64,000 nucleotides of DNA from assembly GCF_031755915.1 (NCBI RefSeq), contig NC_083389.1:26791501-26855500 (forward strand). Direction: 5' to 3'. The notes beneath the pieces were generated by a model. The model was given only the letters and a program-made list of their open reading frames with translations. It did not search any database and was not told where the DNA came from. Source of the DNA: Ziziphus jujuba. Lineage: Eukaryota > Streptophyta > Magnoliopsida > Rosales > Rhamnaceae. Of this stretch, positions 55,976-64,000 are shown piece after piece. Positions within the stretch are counted from its first letter, which is position 1. The number at the start of each line of letters is the position of its first letter. The position numbers and the translations under genes were made by a program.

Positions 55976-56315
55976 TAGTAATATGAAAGTTTGAAAATTA
56001 AAATAAAAAGAATTTGAATTTCCAAGAAGAAATTCTTCACCAAAAAAATAAATAAATAATAATAATAATAATAAAATCAAAGGAAAGAAGGAGAGATGGT
56101 AAATAGACTATGGGTCATGCCAAAAGCCATGAGTTATTAAACCGTAGACTCGAATCCTGACAGTGAACACTAGCTAACACTCCAAAAGTTCAATAATTTG
56201 TTTCTGTAATTTTGAAATATTTCATTTCAATTTCAAATGAATTTAAAATAAACTCAGGAACTATAAAAATTTGTTGATTACTAATAAAATTGAATTTCCA
56301 TTTAAAGAGATTAAT
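55976..56315. other. Short intergenic spacer between two transposons
   Basis: Unique AT-rich sequence with an AAT repeat near 56047-56072. No gene seen. Confidence 0.5.
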
Positions 56316-56352
56316 TGTAACACCCCGTCCCGAACCATGTCGGAATTTTTGC

Positions 56353-56610
56353 ACGTTGACCGAGGTTGACTGTTGACCGTTGATCGAAGGGGTCAAAAGT
56401 TGACTTTTTGACTCGGTTGGAATTCTAGGTTGACTGAGGTACCGTTACGAAGTACACGTTGGCACGAGTTCGTAGACTAGTAGCATGTTGAAAACGGAGC
56501 TACGGTTTGAAAGTTATGAGCAAAACAAGTTGAGGTCCAAACTATCCAAGGGGTGCCGGAGTTGACTTTTTATTCATGCAAAGTTGAGCGTTGACTCATG
56601 CATGGTTGTG
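56353..56610 (+). promoter_or_regulatory. Cluster of TTGAC (W-box core) motifs at the left end of the LTR
   Basis: Six TTGAC cores lie in 56356-56434, with two more at 56562 and 56591 and at least one on the opposite strand. TTGAC is the core bound by WRKY factors. The same stretch also carries two diverged copies of a block with CGAGT(T/C)(C/T)GTAGACTAG (near 56467 and 56629). Regulatory meaning is inference. Confidence 0.45.
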
Positions 56611-58906
56611 TGAAGTGTTCGTCGATACGAGTCTGTAGACTAGCGGCACGTCCAATTTGGACATGTGGTTTGAAAGTTATGGACCTGTAGAGTTTTTCAA
56701 ACACCGTATTATTTTAATATTATTTTTAAACGCGTAACGATGTGCCACGTGTGACTTAATGAAGGTGACCATGTGTCACCATGTTGAGAAGCCACATGTC
56801 CACCATGTGTAATATCAAATTATTTTTATTATTATTTTAAATAATAATATTATTATTTAATTATTTAATTATTTTTATTTTATTTTCCTTTTTCTTTTTC
56901 TTTTTCTTTTTCTTTTTTTTCTTTTTCTTTTCTTTTCTTTTTCCCCACGTGGGAAAAACACCTCCTTCTCTTCTCTTTTTCTTTTTTTTTTTCCCCTTCT
57001 TCTTCCCCGAGCCATCAAAAAACCAGCAGACTTCTCTCTCTCTCTCTCTCCTTTGACTCTCTCTCTCTCTCCCTATTTGACCGACCGGTTGGCCGGATTT
57101 CAGTCGCCGGAATGCCACACGTGCCGGCCACCGGTGTAGCTCACCTTCTCGCGACCTCAGCCTCCAAATTTCCCGGCCAGTCGCCGCCGGACACGCCTAG
57201 ATCGGGCCGGTGAAGCCGGCGGCGGCCGGTTACGTTTTTCCGGCGATTCTCGCCGTTTCCGACCAACCCAGCCCGATCCTTACCTCTATTCCACCATTTT
57301 CAACCCCTTTGAGTCCAAATATGGCCTCCAATCTCAAAAATTCGAAGCGGTTTGTGAGATACGAGGAATTGAAAACCGGCCGAAGCTTTCCGGCCACCTC
57401 CGGCGGAATTGGGGTCTATGGAGACCGGATTTGTAATCCTCGTCGCTCAAGCTTCGATTTGGTATATTATTCGACCATTTTGGGTAATGTTTGTGTTTGA
57501 CCCCCGGGTACCGGGTATTATTTACCCGAATAAAATATTAATTTATTTGACTGTGTGTGAATATTGTTCTAGGAGTACGGGTGAGTCATGGAATTGATCC
57601 CATGGTGGATCATGGTTTAATTACGTGCTCCAGGTGAGTGACCCACCTTTAAAAATATTTTTGGGGTAATTAATTGTATTTATGTGGTATTAATTTTATC
57701 TGTAATTGGTGCTCATGTGGCGTATTTTAAATATAATCGGAAAAAATATTTTATATATATATTTACCCATTGGTGCTGAATGAAATTTTGGGGTCATTAG
57801 AAATTCCCGATTATTATTTCATTGTGATTAAATGGTATTTATTACACGTGAGCAAGTATTTTCAGTAATTGATTGTGTCTGGATTTTAGATCATTTTTGG
57901 CCAATTAATTATGTTTAATTGGTATTTAAATTATGCTCATGTGGTACAATTTGGTTATGGTTTTATTGTGGTTTAATTTATTTATTATGCATGAGCAAAG
58001 TATATTTCGGTAATAATCGTACGTGGTTTTAAGTATTATTTTCGGGCATAATTGGGTTAAATATTTTATGAAAATATTTGTTTAAATTTTATAAATTATG
58101 CCCGCGGTATTTTTATTGTTGAACCTCGTACTTCGAGAAAATTGTGGTTTATTTGTTATCGATGTTTTCGTACCGGTTTGTTAAATAAAAATATGTGGGA
58201 TGGTAAGTGTGAAAATTTAATATATTTCCCACGGTAATTTTGGAAAACGGTACGGTTGTTTAATAATGTTTATTTTTAGACGCATTTATACAGTATTGGT
58301 GTTCTGGTGTATGGACACGTGGTAGCGCGCAAGTATTATGTGGTTTAGCGCGCAGGTATTATTTCTCCTGTTGTTGCCATTGGACCGTGGGCAGGCAAGT
58401 TTGTTATTGGCCACAGCCGCCCCCCTCCTTGGCCGGGAGATGGTTTCAGCAGCGATACTGTTGGGACGCCAAAGTGCCGTTTGCAAGTTTCTCTCTTTAA
58501 CCCCCCCGCCAGTCGGTGCTTGGGACGCTGGGTATCGGAGGACATCACCGGTATATGGTGTGGTGCGTCAGGTGTAATTTGCAAATAATGTTTTAAACCC
58601 CAAAGGTGTTCAAAAATTATTTATTATAATTTATTGCAGTTTATTTATATTGGAGTATTTATTTATTTATTCGTTGTTTATTAAATTATTTGGTCCCTTG
58701 GTCTTCGGGAAGTACGAATATCAGGTTTTGTGAAAATGTTTTAAAAGGGGAACATTTCCAACGGAGTGAATAGTGAGGGTTTTGAGAGAAATTGTTACCT
58801 CAATTGTTTATTTATTTATTTATTTAATTGTTCGGTATTGCTTAATTAAATTCCTTTATTTTTATATTATTAATATTAAAGGTGTTCAGTAGATAAGGTC
58901 ACTCAC

Positions 58907-58925
58907 TGAGATGATTAGCATCTCA
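58907..58925. other. Perfect 7-bp stem-loop inside the solo LTR
   Basis: TGAGATG, a 5-base loop ATTAG, then CATCTCA. It lies about 440 bases from the right end of the unit, next to CACTCAC and CACACTC stretches. It may be a terminator/polyadenylation-zone structure or chance. Confidence 0.45.
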
Positions 58926-59374
58926 CACTCTTAAATTCCGTTCCCCTAGGTCCAGGTTGGAGACGTTGATTGTCCGGGGCGAGCCCAACGTCTCAGTTCG
59001 TTGCCGAAAGTTCAAGAAGTATTTCTTCCCTTTTTCCTCTTCATCTGTATTACTTCTTATCTGTCATTATATAAATTCCACATTTATCTGTATAATGCTC
59101 TGTATACTGTATTAGACGTGTTGTGATTATTTATGCACTGAGTTGCTGTTATATTTTGAAGTGCTGAAATTTGTGGAAACAAATTGTAGTAATGTGGGAG
59201 GAATAAGGAGATGAATTTTTGAAGTGTGTTTTCAGTGCAGGTAATTTTTGGTTAGTCCTACCCTTAGGGGAGGTGCTGCCGGATTTTCCGTTGGAAGGTT
59301 CGGTGGTATTTCCCTGAGATCAGGGCTTGTCTAGGGTTCCGGGGAAGGAATTCTGGACGGGTCCTGACATTAAT

Positions 59375-59861
59375 AGTTGTTTGGATATATGTATTCATCT
59401 GATATGGTAATGAATTATGCTTATATCATAGAGCAATACTACATGTATCAAATTTTTTATCATAATTTTGATAACCAATTATGTGGCAGTTTTTTAATGG
59501 TATTAAATTAATATTGCCTTAAATTCAAGTATAGATAAATCATTTAAAAATGCCAAATTATGGACACCAAAATTTTGATAAAAAAATTTAGTCACTCTAG
59601 ATTTATCCTATATTACATTCGTATACCATATTTTCTATATGCTCCGATTTTAAATTTTATATTAGAAAATAAAAACAATGTGTTGTTTGTGGTGAATGAT
59701 GAACAATGATAAACTTTTTTTTTTTTTTTTCATATAAACATGGTACGGGAGGGGAGAGGAATATGGATAAGAGCTTTATATATTTATTTATTTTTAAAGA
59801 CCCTAAGTAACAATCAATATCAAAAATTAAGAAAAACAACTAATCTGTTGAGGGTTACTAA
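59375..59861. other. Short intergenic spacer
   Basis: AT-rich, with a poly-T tract near 59716-59730. Nothing recognised. Confidence 0.5.
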
Positions 59862-60910
59862 TTATTTGTAAAGATTGAAGTTAGGAACAATCCAAAAAGC
59901 CATAGAATAATCATCATAATTCTTATAATTCTTCCCCACATCATTATCATTAAATCTTATAAAGTAACTATTTTCTTGTAAGTTATGTGCTCTAACTTTA
60001 CACAAGTTATAAAAATATTGAATTTTTTTCCGCCAATCCCCATACCGAACTGTGATATACAATAAATTTTTTTCCATTCACAAAATTCTCAAGCACATAG
60101 TGATATGGATTGATTTCCACCTAGAAATAGAGTTTGCTCACCATCTCCAAAAGCTTCCACCACTTTTTTTTTTTTTTCCATCTTTTGCCACAGCAATCCA
60201 GCTTGTACACATGAAATTCATCTTTGTAATCTGTATCATGATGATGATTATTATCAGTACTAGTATTAGAGGTTAGTTTTCCAAAAACCCTGAGCACGTA
60301 TAAAATCTCATTCAGTGGTTCTGCCAAATAGATATGATAACACAATTCGTCAACTTCGGGAATAATAATGTTTCTTAATGGTTCCTCAGTATGTACTATT
60401 CTTTCAAATACTCTTTTAGGAGAATAATCATCAAAGTTTCAGATTTCAACCGAGCATTCCAGGGCCCGAGCCTTGGAATGATTTTAGAATGCTGCAATGC
60501 ATGGAGGTTATTATTGTGGTATAATATATCGGAGTAGAATGAAACTTGCTGTCACCAAATGTAGTCTATGATTTATTAATAATGTTGTCGTAGAATTCTA
60601 GTGCTGAAACTATTCTATACTTTGGTCCATATATAATTACGATTGAAAAGTTGCTACTGGTGCTTTTGCTTGGATCCGAAGAGAATAGCTTTAAAAACAA
60701 AAACAACTTGGTAATTTGTTGTACGATTAAGGATGTAGGTGGATGGGAGTTCAATTCTAGCTCCTGAAAATGGATTGAGAAGACATCTGTTGAACATTTT
60801 GTCGAAAATTATAAGCCACCCATACGGGGACCCAGCTATCCAAGGGTTATCAAATTGAAGACCACTTTGGTGGAATATGGTCTTGATCTTGTAACACTTT
60901 TACTCTGCAA
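59862..60910 (-). pseudogene. Decayed DUF295 F-box-type gene (beta-propeller part only)
   Basis: Reading on the minus strand and moving between frames, the order of DUF295 landmarks is preserved. These are a KVYK-like start then GSPYGWLIIFD and LLNPFSGARIELPS (about 60900-60740), then SSNFSIVIIYGPK (about 60660-60620). Next come VHTEEPLRN...ELCYHIYLAEPLNEILYVLRVFGK (about 60400-60280), EFHVYKLD...GKRW (about 60215-60170), and a C-terminal piece at 60077-59862. Stops (for example TAG replacing the Trp codon after NKS near 60568, TGA near 60440) and frame changes break it. The N-terminal F-box is absent: similarity stops near 60910, where an unrelated plus-strand repeat begins. DUF295 F-box genes are numerous and fast-evolving in plants, so such relics are common. 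Confidence 0.7.
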
Positions 60911-60936
60911 AATTGAAGAAATAGGAATAGCTAATG

Positions 60937-61140
60937 GTCAAGAGATGATCATCAATGTTGCAGAAGCCAACGGTCTAGAACCACCGGTTCACAATCAAAT
61001 CATTAATGTTCCTCACAAGCACCAGTTCAAGACATTGATCAAGAGATGATCATCAATGTTGCAGAAGCCAATGGTCCGCCACCATCGCTTCAAGGTCAAA
61101 TCGTTAATGTTCCTCCACAACCACCAGTTCAAGATCATGT
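60937..61140 (+). repeat. 101-bp out-of-frame tandem duplication
   Basis: The block AGAGATGATCATCAATGTTG starts at 60941 and again at 61042. The period of 101 is not a multiple of three, so the first copy reads into a stop (AGA TGA) at the junction with the second. Confidence 0.8.
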
Positions 61141-61899
61141 TGCAGAAGCCCACGGGCATCAAAAGGATGCGATTGTCATGATCCCCGTAGCAGTTGAAAT
61201 TGTTGTTCCTCCACTAGTGGTTCAAGATCCAATGATAGTCGAAGATGCGATCAACATGCTCAATTTCACCATACAACAACTCATAGCCGATGAAGTTCAA
61301 ATCCCTTTACTAGAGCAAATCATTCAACTCTTCACTTATGTCATTGAGCGTCTTGACAATCTGGGTGTACAAGGTCAAGATGGAGAAGGAGAAATGAATT
61401 TCATCATCCAGGTCCTTCTCTCTCCATTAATCTACTCAATGCAATTATTAACTTTCTTGACAATAAGGAAAATGAAGTTGCCGAAGAGCTTGACAAAGAA
61501 GTTGCAGAAATTGCAAGGCAAGTGGTTGACCACAATGATGATGATGATGGTAATGGTGGTGGTGATGATTCTATGATTGGAGGAGGAGGGATTGGTCATC
61601 TGCATGCTAATCACCATGATCACGACGTAGAGATGGGGGGAGATATTGAGCAACAGAATATTGATGTTACTGGGATTGGAGGAGGGCAAATTGACCATCA
61701 TCATGCCGATCACCATGAACAAGGAGAGATTGAGTAGCATAATATTGATGTGGCTGTGATTGGAGGACAAGAGATTGGCTACCCTCACGCTGATCACCAT
61801 GATCACAACGCAAAGATGGGAGGAAATATTTGTTAGACACACAAAGCCTGATATACATAATAAATTCACACCCTAAAAGTGGTAATTTTACAAAGTATC

Positions 61900-62660
61900 A
61901 GAGCTCAAAATCCTAAAAATTTATGTTCGAATCCTATCACCGTCACACTACCACCTATTTAAGAATAAGAAATTGACACTTATAAGGATAAAAAATGTTC
62001 GTCGCATTACCACTCAAGGATCAAAAATGACCTAATGTTCGAATCTCACCACCATCACATAATTATAACACCTGTAAGAATAAAAAATGTTCCAATTCCA
62101 TTACTGTCACATCACATTACCACCCAAGGATCAAAAATGGCCTAATGTTTGAATCCCAGCTCCATCACATAATTTTGACACTTGTAAGAATAAAAAAAGT
62201 TCGAATACCACTATCGTCACATTACAACCCAAAGAAATTGATACTTGTAAGGACAAAAAATGACCTAATGTTTTAATCCCATCAATGTTTAAATGTCACC
62301 ACCATTACATAATTGACACTTGTAAGGACCAAAAATACACAAAGCATGACATTACCACCCAAGGACAAAGAATGGCCTAATGTTCGAATCCCACCACCAT
62401 CACATAATTTTGTCACCTGTAAAAATAAAAAATATTCGAATCCTACTACTGACACATCACATTACCACCCAAGGACAAAAAAAGCCTAATGTTCGAATCC
62501 TACCACTGTCACATAATTTTGACACTTGTAAGAATAAAAAATGTTCGAATCCCACTACCATCGCATTACCACCCAAAGAAATTGACACTTGTAAGGATAA
62601 AAAATGACCTAATGTTCGAATCTCACCAATATTTGAATGCCACCACCCTTATATAATTGA
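61900..62660. repeat. Hierarchical satellite: about 55-bp half-units, 110-123-bp monomers, 345-bp higher-order unit
   Basis: CCTAATGTT starts monomers at 62031, 62141, 62264, 62376, 62485 and 62608. Spacings are 110, 123, 112, 109 and 123, so the pattern repeats every three monomers (344-345 bp). Each monomer holds two copies of a GTTCGAATC-type motif about 50-55 bp apart, along with CATCACATAATTTTGACACTTGTAA and CATTACCACCCAAGGA blocks. It is non-coding and splits the His-rich coding repeat array in two. Confidence 0.8.
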
Positions 62661-63794
62661 TACTTGTAAAGAACAAATATACACAAAGCATGATATACGT
62701 AACTAAGGATCAAAAATACATAAAGCATGATATACATAATAATGAATTTTATACATCCACCATTAACAACACAATCCCATTACTGTCACATTTAAGAAAT
62801 TAATACTTGTGCCATTTAGGGACAATGTTAAACATACAAAGCCTGGTATACATAATAATAAATTTTATACATCCTAAAAACTCAAGCTTTTAAGATCATA
62901 TTAGTTTTAGGATAAGTGAATGCTGATTACCATGAACAACACATAGACATGGAAGGAGAGATTGAGCAGCAGTAGAGTATTGATGTTGCTGGGATTAAAG
63001 GAGTAGAGATTGACTACCCTCATGCTGATCCCAATGAAGCACATGCAGAGATGAGAGGAGATATTGAGCAATAGAATATTGATGTTGCACATTCTAAATC
63101 AATGGATGCTGGTCATCATGAATAACACGTAGATATGGGAGGAGAGATTAAGCAGCATCAGAGTATTGATGTTGCTGGGATTGGAGAAGGAGAGATTGAG
63201 CACCCTCATGTTGATCACCATGAACAACACGCAGAGATGGGAGGAGATATTGAGAAGTAGAATATTAATATTACACATCCTAAAATTAAGTTTTTGGGAT
63301 CAATGGTAATTTAACAATATTAATTTTGAGATCAGTGGATGCTGATCACCATAAGCAACATGTAGACATGGGAGGAGAGATTGAGCAACAATAGAGTATT
63401 GATGTTGTTGGGATTGGAGGGGGAGAGATTGACCATCTTTATACTGATCACCATGAACAACACACAAAGATGGGAGGAGATATTGAGCAGTAGAACATTG
63501 ATGTTGCTGGGATTGGAGGACAGATTGGCCACCCTCATGTTGATCACCATGAACAACATGGGAGGAGATATTGAGTAGCAGAATATTAATGTTGTTGGGA
63601 TTAATGCTGCCACTCAACACTTGAATACTTTGTTGGAGCTACATTTTGGCACAATCTCTAATCATACTAGGCTACTGTGTTACAGCTGCTGATAGATAAT
63701 TCTCTGCAAGATCCAAGACAGAGATTAGAGCATGAGTTAGACGATGTTTTTGATCAAGTGTTGGCTGCAGGGCATCAAATAGGGGATGCTATAG

Positions 63795-64000
63795 GCCTAC
63801 TTTGATAGAGATTTACATTGTTTCATTCTTTAAGGCGAAATGAAATTTTAAATTTTTTTCAGTGTTCTACTGTGCTGTCCATAATTGTTCGTACTAAATA
63901 ATTTAATTTGACAGGTGATATTAATTGATGTAGTACATAAAAATAATTTATATATTAATAATCAAGATCTCTCAATGCAGAAGATAAGTATAAAAATAAA
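63795..64000. other. Window end, non-coding
   Basis: AT-rich sequence after the stop of the repeat gene. No feature seen. Confidence 0.5.

Larger units (their letters stand above)
56316..59369. mobile_element. 3.05-kb TG...CA unit with 5-bp target duplication: probable large solo LTR
   Basis: The unit begins TGTAACACCCCGTCCCG and ends ACGGGTCCTGACA. It is flanked by a perfect TTAAT duplication (56311-56315 and 59370-59374). There is no PBS, polypurine tract or pol coding inside, so it looks like a solo LTR left by recombination between the LTRs of a large element, or a non-autonomous derivative. Internal features are GTTGAC-rich repeats at the left end, a CT-rich tract at about 56885-57072, a GC-rich block at about 57075-57440 and a TGAGATG hairpin at 58907-58925. 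The superfamily (probably Ty3/gypsy) is inference from LTR size. The open frame at 57210-57500 has no domain support. Confidence 0.8.
60855..63790 (+). pseudogene. Decayed gene encoding His/Asp/Glu-rich tandem repeats; family not recognised
   Basis: The left part reads INVAEANG...QIVNVPPQPPVQD repeats, then a helical stretch (MLNFTIQQLIADEVQ...VIERLDN), then after a frame change at a CT run (about 61413-61422) a matching helical stretch (LLNAIINFLDNKENEVAEELDKEVAEIARQ) and an Asp/Gly-rich linker. From about 61560 a 32-33-residue repeat begins, consensus roughly HADHHEQHAEMGGDIEQQ plus NIDVAGIGGGEID. It runs to 61835, resumes at about 62915 and runs to about 63600. A last coherent stretch (LEHELDDVFDQVLAAGHQIGDAIGLL, stop near 63790) may be its C-terminus. 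Seven TAG and one TAA codon interrupt the repeats, nearly always where other copies have CAG or CAA. No signal peptide or membrane segment. I do not know the family and give no function. Confidence 0.5.

Noticed and set aside
57210..57500. 96-residue frame in the solo LTR
   Set aside because: No domain and no conserved motif; GC-rich DNA gives long frames by chance. Kept only as a low-interest observation.
61432..61869. Minus-strand hydrophobic frames opposite the His-rich repeats (also 62907-63613)
   Set aside because: Antisense reading of CAT/GAT-rich repeats gives Met/Val/Ile-rich frames; the plus-strand reading has the coherent repeat.
61900..62660. CRISPR-like regularly spaced repeats
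   Set aside because: Eukaryotic nuclear DNA; the spacers are themselves repeats, so this is a satellite.

Overview
This window is nuclear DNA of a flowering plant, almost certainly a eudicot. The genes carry many introns with GT-AG borders, the intergenic DNA is very AT-rich with many TA, GA and poly-A/T tracts, the proteins are plant-specific or plant-type family members, and the transposons (Ty1/copia, LINE, hAT, a large solo LTR) are of plant type. I cannot name the species from the sequence alone.

Left half (1-22 kb), gene-rich. A partial minus-strand gene enters at 125-340. It is followed by an ESD4/ULP1-type SUMO protease (+, 2870-5988, 9 coding exons), a kinesin-13A motor (-, 7436-13353, 12 coding exons), a small universal stress protein (+, 17299-18482, 4 exons) and TCTP (-, 19321-20730, 5 exons). 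All exon joins were checked for frame, and each model gives an uninterrupted protein of the length usual for its family.

Middle (22-30 kb), a transposon cluster. A 5'-truncated, frameshifted LINE tail (22119-23840) is followed by a complete Ty1/copia element on the minus strand (24016-29621). That element has two 412-bp LTRs that look identical, a perfect 5-bp target duplication, a primer-binding site, a polypurine tract and one uninterrupted 1338-codon gag-pol frame. It sits about 0.4 kb upstream of the next gene.

Right-centre (30-49 kb), genes again. These are a RING-H2 E3 ligase resembling RFI2 (+, 30029-36444) with a 4-kb intron full of degenerate tandem repeats and two micro-exons, condensin II subunit CAP-D3 (+, 37675-43526, 9 exons), an ER-membrane DnaJ protein (+, 44518-45567, intronless CDS), and a small three-pass membrane protein (-, 48611-48988).

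Right end (51-64 kb), decayed and repetitive. A 4.6-kb hAT transposon with a perfect 8-bp target duplication carries a dead transposase. A 3.05-kb TG...CA unit with a 5-bp target duplication looks like a solo LTR. Beyond it lie a broken DUF295 F-box-type gene on the minus strand and a decayed gene, which I do not recognise, encoding a His/Asp/Glu-rich 32-33-residue tandem repeat. That repeat gene is interrupted by a hierarchical satellite (about 55 bp, then 110-123 bp, then 345 bp). This last region is the least explained part of the window.

The named genes are unrelated housekeeping or regulatory genes. They act in SUMO removal, microtubule depolymerisation, stress response, growth control, ubiquitin ligation, chromosome condensation and chaperoning. 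Nothing suggests a gene cluster with a joint function.
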